A stretch of DNA of 25,840 nucleotides from Planctomycetes bacterium RIFCSPHIGHO2_12_FULL_52_36 (GCA_001828545.1 MHYW01000136.1:1-25840), one strand, 5' to 3'. Counted from the first letter of the stretch, positions 14,497 through 22,776 are shown. The notes: generated by a model not told the origin, from the letters alone. A program made the numbers and translations.

Positions 14497-15351
14497 CAGG
14501 TTTCCAATAGATAGATAATAGACTGCCTGGGCCAGGGGGTAGGCGGTGTTTCGCAACAGTACCTCGGCAGATTTCCCGGCAAAGTTTATAAGGGCGGGAA
14601 CGTTTGGATCAAGGGTGGAATTCTCTACCCGTATGTCCACAAAACCTGCCTCCTTGAGGAACATCCTCAGTGTCCCTGGAGAAAACATATACACGTGGAA
14701 GACGGTGGGGGCCGTCACCCTGAGACCCTCCGGGATGATGGAATTGGTGAGGTCAAAAAGGCGCTGGAGGTAGAGGTGGAAGTGGAGGTTGGACACCCTT
14801 AAGGCAATAAGCCCGCCCTTCTTTAGTACCCTAAAGACTTCCCTTAAGTCTCCCCATGGGTCGTACGCCTGGTCAAGGACGTTCCAGGAAGTAGCCACGC
14901 CAAATGAATTCTCAGGCAGTTTGGCATCCCTTAGTTCCCCCCTGTGGACCTCGAGCCTCAGGGTATCTCTGGCAAATTGGACGGCGGTGGAGGAGACGTC
15001 GGTCCCCACTCCCTGCCACCCCCTCTTCCTGGCCAGGTCAAGGAAGTAGCCCTTGCCACAGCCTACGTCCAGGAGACTACCGTCTGGGATGGTGGATTCA
15101 ATACGGGAGAGCATCTTTTCAAACAGTGGGTATCTGTACTCCCTCCAGAGTGCCTCCTCTTCCGGTTTAAAATACTCAAGGTCGTAAAGCCTCCTCTCCC
15201 TCTCCAGGGTAGGTTTGGGGTTTATATAAGCAAGGCCGCATTTCTTACATCGTACCAGCCAGGAGGTCTCGTGGATTGGAGAGATGACCACCTGGTTAAG
15301 GGCAACGTAGTCCTTGGAGTTACAAAAGTTACAAGGGGTCTTGACTAGCAT
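14455..15351 (-). CDS. SAM-dependent methyltransferase with N-terminal zinc ribbon (copy A)
   Basis: This is a 298-residue class I methyltransferase. An N-terminal ribbon (CNFC at 7-10, CKKC about 35-38) is followed by motif I LLDVGCGKGYFLDLA, an acidic residue in VGTDVSS for SAM ribose binding, and WNVLDQAYDPWGDLREVFRVLKKGG. Enzymes of this build are common in polysaccharide and glycolipid clusters, where they methylate sugars or polyprenyl-linked groups. It is the last gene of the glycan cluster. A near twin (copy B) lies 33 bases upstream in the same operon, with shared blocks such as LLDVGCGKGYFL..ARKRGW and KAGFVDIR-like text, so the pair is a tandem duplication. Its 3' end overlaps the convergent nucleotidyltransferase gene. 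Confidence 0.88.
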   Translation of the reverse strand: MLVKTPCNFCNSKDYVALNQVVISPIHETSWLVRCKKCGLAYINPKPTLERERRLYDLEYFKPEEEALWREYRYPLFEKMLSRIESTIPDGSLLDVGCGKGYFLDLARKRGWQGVGTDVSSTAVQFARDTLRLEVHRGELRDAKLPENSFGVATSWNVLDQAYDPWGDLREVFRVLKKGGLIALRVSNLHFHLYLQRLFDLTNSIIPEGLRVTAPTVFHVYMFSPGTLRMFLKEAGFVDIRVENSTLDPNVPALINFAGKSAEVLLRNTAYPLAQAVYYLSIGNLLISPSLLAFARKP

Positions 15352-15384
15352 CTAGTGCCTGCGAAAGAGGGATATCTCCAGAGG

Positions 15385-16275
15385 TCATGGTTTTTTTGCA
15401 AAAATCATTAATGAGGGTCCCATTACCAGAGTACGTAATGAGAGGTAGTAGCAAGACTCTACCAGGAGATAGGTAAGCTTCCGTAAAAATTGTTCCGTAA
15501 CCCTTCCCACCACTGCCGAGGCGGTCCCTGGGACAAGGGCAGAATTCTCCATCCGTATATCCACAAACCCCGCCTTCTCCAACCACTTCTTTATGCACCG
15601 TGAGGAGAACATGTGTGGGTGGAAACCCACAAGGGGTGACAGGTTAAGTCTCCCCACTGAAATGACACCCAGGACGTTAGAGAGGTGGTAAAGAAAGAGA
15701 TGGAAATCAAGATTAAGTACCCTCAGCCCCAGAAGCCCACCCCTTTTAAGGATTCTAAATATCTCCTGGAGGTCTGCCCAGGGGTCGTACATGTGGTCAA
15801 GTACGTTCCAGGCAGTAATCACCTCAAAGGATTCGGATTCCAGATGGGCATCCTTGAGTTCACCCGCAAAGGCCTCTAACCCTAAAGAGTTCCTGGCAAA
15901 AAGGACGGCCTCCTGGGAAGGGTCCACCCCGTAGACCTTCCATCCTCTCTTCCTGGCCATCTCCAGAAAATAACCCTTACCGCACCCCACGTCTAACAAC
16001 CTGCCAGTCTGAAAAGAGTCCCCTATACGCTGAAAGGCCTGCTCAAAATAGGATAGTCTGTTTTCATGCCAGTGCCTCTCCTCCCCTATCTTATAATACT
16101 CATGGGCATAAAACTCCTTCTCTTCCTCTACCGGGCACATGGGGTTCATGTAGACCAGCCCACAGCCAGTACATCTCACCAGGAAAGAAGGTTCGGGGGT
16201 AAGGGGGGTCTTTATGCTAGCCAGGACGACATGGTCTTCCCTATCACAAAAATTGCATCTGGCCCTGATAAGCAT
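15385..16275 (-). CDS. SAM-dependent methyltransferase with N-terminal zinc ribbon (copy B)
   Basis: The 296-residue paralogue of copy A has the same order of elements: CNFC and CTGC ribbon cysteines, LLDVGCGKGYFLEMARKRGW (SAM motif I), YGVDPSQEAV, and WNVLDHMYDPWADLQEIFRILKRGG. By eye it is nearly half identical to copy A along its length, with divergence mainly in the region after the SAM fold (about 190-240), which may set acceptor choice. The ATG at 16275 lies 7 bases after the stop of the upstream glycosyltransferase, whose last codons contain AGGAGGGG and may act as the ribosome-binding site. The acceptor is unknown. Confidence 0.88.
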   Translation of the reverse strand: MLIRARCNFCDREDHVVLASIKTPLTPEPSFLVRCTGCGLVYMNPMCPVEEEKEFYAHEYYKIGEERHWHENRLSYFEQAFQRIGDSFQTGRLLDVGCGKGYFLEMARKRGWKVYGVDPSQEAVLFARNSLGLEAFAGELKDAHLESESFEVITAWNVLDHMYDPWADLQEIFRILKRGGLLGLRVLNLDFHLFLYHLSNVLGVISVGRLNLSPLVGFHPHMFSSRCIKKWLEKAGFVDIRMENSALVPGTASAVVGRVTEQFLRKLTYLLVESCYYLSLRTLVMGPSLMIFAKKP

Positions 16276-16282
16276 AGATTCT

Positions 16283-17494
16283 TTAGACCCCTCCTGAAAA
16301 TCCCTTCTCGCTCAGGAGCTTCAGATATAACTGTACCATCTGCTCTACGGTTTGGGAGGGGGAGTCAAATAGTTCTTGAACCCTTTTACCCGCCTTGACA
16401 GTTAGTCTCTTTCTTAGTTTTTCATCCCTTCTCAAGCGGAGTATGCAATGGGCCATAGCCTCTGTATCTCTTACTGGGGCAAGCAGTCCAGTCTCTCCGT
16501 CTGCCACCATCTCCGGTATACCGTCTACGGCGGTCGCAACTACGGGTACGCCACAGACCATGGCCTCCAGTATTGAACGGGGGCTAGCATCCCATAAAGA
16601 GGGGTTGAAGGATATGTCAAGGATGCGGGTAATCTCAGGTATGTCCTTCCTGTAACCTGTCATTACCACCCTATCCTCAATGCCCATGCTGGTTACTCTT
16701 TGTTGAATCGCCTCTTTTAGCTCTCCCTCCCCCACTATTAAAAGAAAGGCGTCTGGAATCTCCTTATGCACCTTCTGGAAGGCCTCCAGGGCCTCAAAGT
16801 GTCCCTTTTGGGGGCTTAGCCTGGCTATAATACCTATCACGAAAGAGTCTTCGGGCAGGCCGAGTTCCTGCCTCTTTTTTGCTACGTTGACCTGTACCTG
16901 CCTAAATCTGTCCGGGTTAATGCCACTGTGGATTACAATGTACTTTTCTTTTGGGGCAATTCTGTAGTTCAGATAATCATTGGCCTCACTTTGACACATG
17001 GCAATAATTTTATCGGCCCAGAGGGCCGCTGGCCTTTCTATTAAAGCGAAAAACCAACGTTTAGGTAGGCCAAAGAACGTAGGGCGAAAGATACTCCCGT
17101 GGGGTGTGTGAACTATTACGGGGACATGGGCAAGCCTTGCGGCTAATCGGCCCAGTATCCCTGCCTTTGAGGTATGGGTATGGACTATTTGATAGCCGCC
17201 ATCCTTAATAAGCCTGAACAGTCTAAGAAAGGCCCATAAATCATATAAAGGGCTGACCTCTCTTCTGAACTCTGGGATGGGATGAAAAGGGATACCCATT
17301 TTACGGACCGTTTTGGCCGTCCTTGGGTCTGGGGCACCAGCCAACTCCACCTGAAACCCCCTATCCTTCAGCCCACTGCATAGGTTCAGGGCAACCTCCA
17401 CCGCACCCCCAGGGGTGAGTCGGGTTATAACATGAAGCACCCTGACAGGCGTCTTCCTGTCAGGTTTTTTACTACGTGGACTTCCCTCTGCCAC
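16283..17494 (-). CDS. Glycosyltransferase family 4 (GT-B)
   Basis: This is a 403-residue GT-B enzyme. The N-terminal Rossmann part begins VRVLHVITRLTPGGAVEVALNLCSGL. The donor-binding C-terminal half has VIGIIARLSPQKGHFEALEAF, GEGELKEAIQQ and the E-x7-E region SLWDASPRSILEAMVCGVPVVATAVDGIPEMV. It should transfer a sugar from a nucleotide-sugar donor onto a lipid-linked or polysaccharide acceptor on the cytoplasmic side of the membrane. Sugar and acceptor cannot be read from sequence. The start is GTG at 17494, overlapping the end of the decayed glycosyltransferase remnant just upstream. A truncated copy of this gene's 5' end lies in that remnant. Confidence 0.9.
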   Translation of the reverse strand: MAEGSPRSKKPDRKTPVRVLHVITRLTPGGAVEVALNLCSGLKDRGFQVELAGAPDPRTAKTVRKMGIPFHPIPEFRREVSPLYDLWAFLRLFRLIKDGGYQIVHTHTSKAGILGRLAARLAHVPVIVHTPHGSIFRPTFFGLPKRWFFALIERPAALWADKIIAMCQSEANDYLNYRIAPKEKYIVIHSGINPDRFRQVQVNVAKKRQELGLPEDSFVIGIIARLSPQKGHFEALEAFQKVHKEIPDAFLLIVGEGELKEAIQQRVTSMGIEDRVVMTGYRKDIPEITRILDISFNPSLWDASPRSILEAMVCGVPVVATAVDGIPEMVADGETGLLAPVRDTEAMAHCILRLRRDEKLRKRLTVKAGKRVQELFDSPSQTVEQMVQLYLKLLSEKGFSGGV

Positions 17495-17736
17495 TCAGGT
17501 CCCCCTTTGCAGGAAAATGGGTAGAGTTACCCGTACTTGCCGCCCGCACTGCAGAGAGAAACCCCCTTACGGGGTCTAAAGAACGGGAGGCTACGGCGGA
17601 CACTATAGCACTAATCAAGAGTCCTCTCAAGTCCCCCGCAACACAGATTAAGGGTGATATCGGCCGCCCCTCCTGGCACGAGTCGGGTTATGACCTGCAG
17701 GGTCTTAATGGGCAGTAGCACCTCCACAAGCCTCAC
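17473..17736 (-). pseudogene. Chimeric remnant: GT4 N-terminus joined to GT2 C-terminus
   Basis: Read on the minus strand, 17736-17611 starts with GTG overlapping the epimerase stop and encodes 41 residues including LQVITRLVPGGAADITLNLC, clearly related to LHVITRLTPGGAVEVALNLC of the next GT4. It ends at a TAG. In the +1 frame, from roughly 17630 to 17473, the DNA encodes LLISAIVSAVASRSLDPVRGFLSAVRAAS-like text, related to the C-terminus of the GT2 at 18975-19961 (SLDPLRGFLNGMR). The nucleotide match around TCTAAAGAAC supports this. The segment looks like the scar of a deletion that joined the start of a lost GT4 to the end of a lost GT2. Neither part can be functional. Confidence 0.75.
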
Positions 17737-18917
17737 TTTAAGAATCTGACCTCTTTTCTGGACCCGTCCCACCTGATATCGGGGATAAGGGCATGGGTCC
17801 TGGCCTCAATCCTTTGCCTGTATTTTGATAGAGTCTTCAGAATAACACTTATCTCAGCCTCAATGTCATGACTTGGCTTATACCCTAGGGCTGTAAGACG
17901 TTCACGGTCGGGATTATAGTAATGGTCTTCTGATTCCCGTCTGGGATTCTCCACGTTTCGTATCTCAACCTCAAGTCCTAATTTTTTACCTACCTCTTGA
18001 ACTTTATAAGCCAGCGCCGTCAGGTCATAAACTTCATCAAATTGATTAAATACCCTATACTCGCCTTTTTCTGGTGGGTTCTCTATGGCGATGGCCAGAC
18101 ATTCCATAGAATCACGCAACGGCAGAAACCCCCTCTTCTGGTGTCCTTTTCCGTAGAGGGTAATGGGATGGCCTATAATTGTCTGTGCACAAAAACGATT
18201 GAGGGCAGTGCCAAAACACTGGTCAAAATCAAATCGGGTCACCAACCTCTCATCATCTCCCATCTCCTCTATCCTGATACCGTAAACTACCCCTTGCATA
18301 ATATCTGTTGCCCTGAGGTCCCAAAGTTTACAAGCCATCGTAACGTTATTAGAGTCATGCACCTTGGTCTGGTGGTACCAGCTTCCAGCCTGTCGTGGGA
18401 AAGGCAGGCGGTCTTTGCGGCCCCTGTACTCAATTTCAAAAAAGCCTTCTGGAATATCCATGTTGGGGGTACCATATTCACCCATAGTTCCCAGCTTAAC
18501 TAAGTGTGCCTCCGGGCATACGTCACGCATGCTGTGTAAGATATTCAGTGTCCCTGCCAGATTGTTAGTATGAGTGAACACACAATGATGTACGTCCAAC
18601 ATACTATACGGTGCTGAGGGCATTTCTCCCAGGTGTACAATAGCCTCCGGGCGAAAGGCCCTAAAAAAATTCCAGACAAAGTTGTAATCCCTTAGGTCCC
18701 CTTTAATGAACTCCAGGTTCACCCCAAAATTTTCTCTAAAAGCCTGCAATCTTTCAGTCATTCGGCGAATGGGTGTTGCAGACTGAGACCCCATTTCAGC
18801 GACCCAGTCCCTTCTAAAGTAGTTATCACATCCGGCAACCTCATGGCCCCTCCTGGTCAGATACATTGCCAGTGGCCATCCCAGGTATCCATCCACTCCA
18901 GCAATAAAAACCCTCAT
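17733..18917 (-). CDS. sqdB: UDP-sulfoquinovose synthase-like SDR (SqdB/SQD1/Agl3 family)
   Basis: This is a 394-residue extended SDR. The NAD-binding loop is GVDGYLGW (7-14). The catalytic set is Thr144 in KLGTMGEYGTP and Tyr181-x3-Lys185 in SWYHQTKVHDS, matching plant SQD1 (T145, Y182, K186) in order and spacing. Further SQD1-like blocks are FGTALNRFCAQ, GHPITLYGKG and RVFNQF. SQD1/Agl3 enzymes convert UDP-glucose and sulfite to UDP-sulfoquinovose. With no obvious sqdX-type lipid synthase identified here and many glycosyltransferases around it, a sulfonated sugar in a surface glycan is as likely as a sulfolipid. A related epimerase without sulfite use cannot be excluded. The start at 18917 has a strong AGGAGGT 6-7 bases upstream. 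Confidence 0.82.
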   Translation of the reverse strand: MRVFIAGVDGYLGWPLAMYLTRRGHEVAGCDNYFRRDWVAEMGSQSATPIRRMTERLQAFRENFGVNLEFIKGDLRDYNFVWNFFRAFRPEAIVHLGEMPSAPYSMLDVHHCVFTHTNNLAGTLNILHSMRDVCPEAHLVKLGTMGEYGTPNMDIPEGFFEIEYRGRKDRLPFPRQAGSWYHQTKVHDSNNVTMACKLWDLRATDIMQGVVYGIRIEEMGDDERLVTRFDFDQCFGTALNRFCAQTIIGHPITLYGKGHQKRGFLPLRDSMECLAIAIENPPEKGEYRVFNQFDEVYDLTALAYKVQEVGKKLGLEVEIRNVENPRRESEDHYYNPDRERLTALGYKPSHDIEAEISVILKTLSKYRQRIEARTHALIPDIRWDGSRKEVRFLK

Positions 18918-18974
18918 ACTAAGACCTCCTATTTGGAATATTAAGGTACTCCATCTGCCCTTGCCTCTTCTCCA

Positions 18975-19961
18975 TTAAAGATTCTTCTCGCAGAAAGACC
19001 TTCCAAATAACTTTCTATACTGTGCGGCACCTATTCGCATCCCGTTCAGGAAGCCCCGCAACGGGTCTAAAGAACCGTAACGAAGGGAGATAGCCAACGC
19101 TACCAGTAAACTTCCAAAGAGTCTCCATGCAAAGAAGAGGTTATTTAAAGGGTTCTTTTTAATGTGTTTCCCGAAGAAATACCATTCGCCAGAGACCCTT
19201 TTCTCATGATCTCCCTTCCTATTGTAAAGGGCAACCATCCCTCCCCTATGGAATCCTTTTACCCTGGGGTCAATTACCAGATTGTATCTTTCAGAGGCCC
19301 TGAAAGTAAAATCTATGTCACCTATAAAAACATGTCCTGTCAGTTGGCTATCAAACCTAATCTCTTCCACTACGTTCCTTTTAAAACTCATGATTCCCCC
19401 AAGAAGCCACCTTGAGGGATATGGGGTAGTTAATCGGTTATGGAAGTAATGGGGTATCCAGGCGGTAAAGAACCAGCCGTCCTTCTTTAAGGAAAAGGGG
19501 CCGCAGGTAAACAAGCTCTTTGCAATTAACCACAAGAGATTCTTACCAGCCATGTCAGTACTTACACCGCCTATACCCCCCAGGACGGGGTTTGTATCGT
19601 AGGTGCATAGAAGATTTTCAACGGCATCTCTTTCCAGTGTAATGTCGTCGTCCAGGAAGAAAACAATTTCACCGCTACTTTTCTTGAACCCTAGTACCCT
19701 GGCGGCTACCGGGCCCTTTATATCTTTATCCCAGATGTATATTAAACCTGACTTGTTACTACTATCCTCAAACAACTTAAGTATTTCTTCTTTACAGCTT
19801 TCCTGGCTCTGGTCAATGATAACTACCTCTTCCGGAGGGCGTGACTGCTGGATTATACTACGGAGCGTGACCAATAAGTCCTCTCTTCTATTCTTGGTCG
19901 GGATGATGACTGAGATACGCACTCTTGTCCCTCTAGAATTCTGTTGGGGCGTCTCCAGCAA
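18975..19961 (-). CDS. Glycosyltransferase family 2 (GT-A)
   Basis: The 328-residue protein has a GT-A fold: VRISVIIPTKNRREDLLVTLRSI at the start, EVVIIDQS, and the metal/donor-binding FFLDDDITLERD. A segment before the C-terminus (about 280-300, FGSLLVALAISL) is hydrophobic and could attach it to the membrane. It should build the glycan encoded by the cluster. As written, the start is TTG at 19961 after AGGGGGA. A GTG at 19922, right before RISVII and after GAGGGACAA, is an equally good candidate that would shorten the protein by 13 residues. Its C-terminal region has a decayed homologue in the 17473-17736 scar. Confidence 0.88.
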   Translation of the reverse strand: MLETPQQNSRGTRVRISVIIPTKNRREDLLVTLRSIIQQSRPPEEVVIIDQSQESCKEEILKLFEDSSNKSGLIYIWDKDIKGPVAARVLGFKKSSGEIVFFLDDDITLERDAVENLLCTYDTNPVLGGIGGVSTDMAGKNLLWLIAKSLFTCGPFSLKKDGWFFTAWIPHYFHNRLTTPYPSRWLLGGIMSFKRNVVEEIRFDSQLTGHVFIGDIDFTFRASERYNLVIDPRVKGFHRGGMVALYNRKGDHEKRVSGEWYFFGKHIKKNPLNNLFFAWRLFGSLLVALAISLRYGSLDPLRGFLNGMRIGAAQYRKLFGRSFCEKNL

Positions 19962-19982
19962 AGTCCCCCTACAGCGGTTTAA

Positions 19983-21005
19983 TCAAGCTCGTCTTCTAAT
20001 ATTCATTAAAACATCCATTTCGTATCCACACGTGCAGCCAGGGCATTCTTTATTAAACCCCTTTACCCTTTTCTCTATGTAGTCTTGACTCCGAAAGATA
20101 TCAAAGAGGGTATTGTTATTCAGCCTACCTGCAGGGGACATCGCCCAACATCCGGGGTAAACATTACCCAAACTATCAATAAAAAGCCCCATCAAGGTAC
20201 GGGCACAGTAATAATGCGGCAGTCTGCTATCCTGTAAGAGCGCTGGGATTTCCCTGAATCCCTTTATGCTGCCAGCAATGTGCTCAGGATATTTCCTTTT
20301 CAGTTCAATCAACAAATTCGTTGCTCCCCTCATTTCTTCAACGCTTGGCCCAATTGAACTGTCTATACCTTGGGAAAAATACAAATTATTGTGAAAAATA
20401 TTGAATTCCACGGCAATATCCAAATCTTTTGCATATTTCACAATAGCCTCAATTTCACCAATGTTTCTCTTGATAATCGTGAATGCAATACCTACTGGCA
20501 GCTCAATCCGTCTCATATGTTTAATTATACTATCCAATTTTTTCCAACTCCCTTTAATACCTACGATACTGTCATGAGTTTCCTCTTTCCCGTGCATAGA
20601 AATAGTTACACGGCCAACGGATTCTTTCCTAAAGAGGCCCACTTGCTCCTCGGTCAAAAGAGACCCATTCGTTGCTATAGACACTCGCAACCCCAATGAT
20701 TTCGCATAGGAAACAAGGGAATCTATATCTTTCCTTAAAAGTGGTTCGCCGCCTGTAAAACGTACCGAAAATCCACCCATTTCTTTAAAATCCCTTAAAA
20801 CATACTGCCATTGTTGTAGCGTCAATTCGCTTCTCTTATCCCCCATCTGGTAGTGATTGCACGTGATACAATGATAATTACACCTGTCGGTTAATTTAAT
20901 GGATAATGTGGGTGGAAAGAAATTAGTAGGGCTCTTTCTAATGTTCAAGGCGTAAAGACCGAGAAGTCCCACCACGAGTTTTTTAAGCTTCCACCTGATT
21001 ACCAT
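19983..21005 (-). CDS. Radical SAM/SPASM protein in glycan cluster
   Basis: This is a 340-residue protein with an N-terminal hydrophobic stretch (about 9-21), the radical SAM cluster C42-x3-C46-x2-C49 (CNYHCITC), FTGGEPLLRKD, and a C-terminal cysteine set (YYCARTL, YPGCWAM, ECPGCTCGYE) of SPASM/twitch type. It probably carries one SAM-cleaving and at least one auxiliary iron-sulfur cluster. Relatives are widespread in sugar or peptide modification clusters; the substrate is unknown. Unlike the maturase at 10580 it has no PqqD-like domain. Its codons and base composition are notably more AT-rich than those of its neighbours, suggesting later acquisition. The start is overlapped by the stop of a 31-codon ORF, with AGGGA upstream. 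Confidence 0.87.
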   Translation of the reverse strand: MVIRWKLKKLVVGLLGLYALNIRKSPTNFFPPTLSIKLTDRCNYHCITCNHYQMGDKRSELTLQQWQYVLRDFKEMGGFSVRFTGGEPLLRKDIDSLVSYAKSLGLRVSIATNGSLLTEEQVGLFRKESVGRVTISMHGKEETHDSIVGIKGSWKKLDSIIKHMRRIELPVGIAFTIIKRNIGEIEAIVKYAKDLDIAVEFNIFHNNLYFSQGIDSSIGPSVEEMRGATNLLIELKRKYPEHIAGSIKGFREIPALLQDSRLPHYYCARTLMGLFIDSLGNVYPGCWAMSPAGRLNNNTLFDIFRSQDYIEKRVKGFNKECPGCTCGYEMDVLMNIRRRA

Positions 21006-21094
21006 TTCGTTCCCTGAGAGCTAAGCATTACCTTAACGCCCAAGATAAAAAAGAGGAGGCTAAGGATTAATCTGGTAATCTGTTTTGGGTTCAT
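20999..21094 (-). CDS. 31-residue predicted membrane peptide, coupled on both sides
   Basis: The ATG overlaps the stop of the cytidylyltransferase gene (ATGA), and the TAA overlaps the ATG of the radical SAM gene (ATGGTAA), so the frame fills the gap exactly. The peptide begins MNPKQITR, has a hydrophobic core LILSLLFFILGVKVMLSS and ends QGTKW, which fits a single membrane helix with a positive cytoplasmic side. It matches no family I know. Overlaps at both ends argue for translation, but a chance ORF of this length is possible and the ribosome-binding site is weak. Confidence 0.5.
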   Translation of the reverse strand: MNPKQITRLILSLLFFILGVKVMLSSQGTKW

Positions 21095-21528
21095 CTGGCA
21101 TTACGCTTGACCAACCAGGAACTGGATTGCACCTTTCCCCCACCCACGTTGAACACCACTCGTATGTTCAACTCCTTGCATAGAGGTAGTTCTGGGGTGT
21201 TGGATTCTTTTCTGTCTCCACCCTTGGCAAAGACGTCTGGCCTGAGTTTTTCCAGGGTTTTGCTTACCGTCTGGTCTGTGTCTATACATGGCATGACTTC
21301 ATCTACGTACTTTATGGATTCCAGGATTTCTTTACGTTCATCAAACGGCATAAAGACGTACCCTTTTTTCTTCAGCAAGAAGTCGTCTGTATTGAGTATC
21401 ACCACCAACTTATCCCCCAGGGCTTTGGCTTCTCTAAACAATCGGATATGCCCTATGTGGACCGGGTCAAACCCGCCACTGGTGGTCACCACTATTTCCT
21501 TTTTGCGGTCTATCTTAGCGAATTTCAT
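21091..21528 (-). CDS. Cytidylyltransferase/adenylyltransferase-like protein (RfaE2/TagD type)
   Basis: The 145-residue protein has the HxGH nucleotidyl-transfer motif (H24-I-G-H27 in GGFDPVHIGHIRLF) and the late signature QSSSWLV, as in heptose-1-phosphate adenylyltransferases and glycerol-3-phosphate cytidylyltransferases. FAKGGDRKESNTPELPLCKELNIRVVF matches the RfaE2-like subgroup. It should activate a phosphorylated sugar or alditol to an NDP-linked donor for the surrounding glycosyltransferases. No heptose kinase or isomerase gene was recognised nearby, so the true substrate is open. The stop overlaps the start of a small membrane-peptide ORF. Confidence 0.85.
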   Translation of the reverse strand: MKFAKIDRKKEIVVTTSGGFDPVHIGHIRLFREAKALGDKLVVILNTDDFLLKKKGYVFMPFDERKEILESIKYVDEVMPCIDTDQTVSKTLEKLRPDVFAKGGDRKESNTPELPLCKELNIRVVFNVGGGKVQSSSWLVKRNAR

Positions 21529-21568
21529 ACCGTTAGGTCAAGTTCATTCGTAAAGACTAAGCTCCCCT

Positions 21569-22720
21569 TTATCCCCTGAGCGAGTATATTGCCTCTTTTA
21601 CCCTGCGTGCAGTGGCCCTCCAATTGAGTTCCTCCACCACCCTCCGCCTCCCCCTCTCGCCTAGCCTCTTTGCGTATAAATCATCCGTAAGCAACCTGAC
21701 TATAGCCTCAAATACCTCCTGGGGGTTATTGGGATCGACAAGGAGACCCGTCTCTCCATGGATTACTGCCTCCGGGATGCCACCAGACCTCCCTCCTATC
21801 ACGGGCTTACCGCAGGCGTTAGCCTCAAGGAATACAATACCAAAACCCTCAAACTCAAAAGGGAGTTCCTTGCTTACCATCACAAATACATCACAGACAC
21901 TATAGAGTCCAGGAAGTTCCTCTCCAGGCATGGGCCCAGTAAAGAGGACCCGACCCTCAAGATTTAATCGTCCGACCATATCCTTTAAGATAGACTCCTG
22001 GTCGCCTACACCAACAACAACGTAGACCAGGTTGGGTATCCTCTTAATAAGTTCTGGCATTAGGTTGATAATGGTATCTTGCCCTTTATGGGAGACCAGG
22101 CGTGCGACAGTGAGCAATATCTTTTTACCCTCAAGCTTATATCTCCGCGCTATCTCCCCCCTATTCCTCACGGGCTGGAATCTCTCAGGGTCTGTCCCCC
22201 CGCGTACTAAGACAATCTTCTTCTCATCCACACCCCAAGCCATCAGTAACCTCTTTGTATAACTATAGGTAAAGAAGGTGGATGCCCTCCCCAGGACGAG
22301 CCTTTTTAATGGCCTGAGGAGCCACCTGTATTTTAGCCTCTTCAGCCAGCCGCCCTCTGGCTCCAGTAATTCAGCCGCATGGACAGCGACGTAATAGGGC
22401 ACATTGAATAAAAGATTCGTCGGTATTGCCAGACTACCACAGGGATGCCAGGTCATGCACAAGACCCTGTCCACATGGCCGCGAAGTGTCAGATAAAATA
22501 GCAGTAGCAGGGCATGGAACTCAAAAAGGGGCCTCTTTTTAACCAATCTATAAGTGATAAATTTCTCTCTTAAATCCCACTCCCTATCCCCCTTGATTCC
22601 GGGGGCAAGCACTATTACCTCCACGCCCTCCGCATGGAGGTTTTTGGCCAGTTCATAAGCGTAAGTTCCTACCCCGCCTGGCTGAGGCGGATAATTGTCC
22701 GTAAAGATTAAAAGGGCCAT
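21569..22720 (-). CDS. Glycosyltransferase family 4 (GT-B)
   Basis: This is a 383-residue GT-B enzyme. The acceptor-side loop is NYPPQPGGVGTYAYELAKNL, the hinge RGGTDPERFQPVRNR, and the donor site FEFEGFGIVFLEANACGKPVIGGRSGGIPEAVIHGETGLLVDP, with the E-x7-E pair. It probably adds mannose- or glucose-type residues to the cluster's glycan; the exact donor is not readable. The first part contains a hydrophobic patch (FEFHALLLLFYLTL) that may dip into the membrane. The start ATG at 22720 gives the canonical beta-strand beginning ALLIFTDNYPP. About 67 bases with a motif array and a palindrome separate it from the upstream GT2. Confidence 0.9.
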   Translation of the reverse strand: MALLIFTDNYPPQPGGVGTYAYELAKNLHAEGVEVIVLAPGIKGDREWDLREKFITYRLVKKRPLFEFHALLLLFYLTLRGHVDRVLCMTWHPCGSLAIPTNLLFNVPYYVAVHAAELLEPEGGWLKRLKYRWLLRPLKRLVLGRASTFFTYSYTKRLLMAWGVDEKKIVLVRGGTDPERFQPVRNRGEIARRYKLEGKKILLTVARLVSHKGQDTIINLMPELIKRIPNLVYVVVGVGDQESILKDMVGRLNLEGRVLFTGPMPGEELPGLYSVCDVFVMVSKELPFEFEGFGIVFLEANACGKPVIGGRSGGIPEAVIHGETGLLVDPNNPQEVFEAIVRLLTDDLYAKRLGERGRRRVVEELNWRATARRVKEAIYSLRG

Positions 22721-22736
22721 ACCATAAAAGATTAAG

Positions 22737-22764
22737 GTTCAAAAGTTCAAGGGTTCAAGGGTTT
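22737..22764. repeat. Short GTTCAAGG-type tandem motif run
   Basis: About three and a half degenerate units (GTTCAAAA, GTTCAAGG, GTTCAAGG, GTTTAA) with an 8-9 base period lie between two glycosyltransferase genes, just before palindrome copy 6. Confidence 0.5.
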
Positions 22765-22776
22765 AATTATACAGGT

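Noticed and set aside
15329..15598. 89-codon minus-strand ORF overlapping methyltransferase copy B
   Set aside because: It is an out-of-frame shadow of the conserved methyltransferase.
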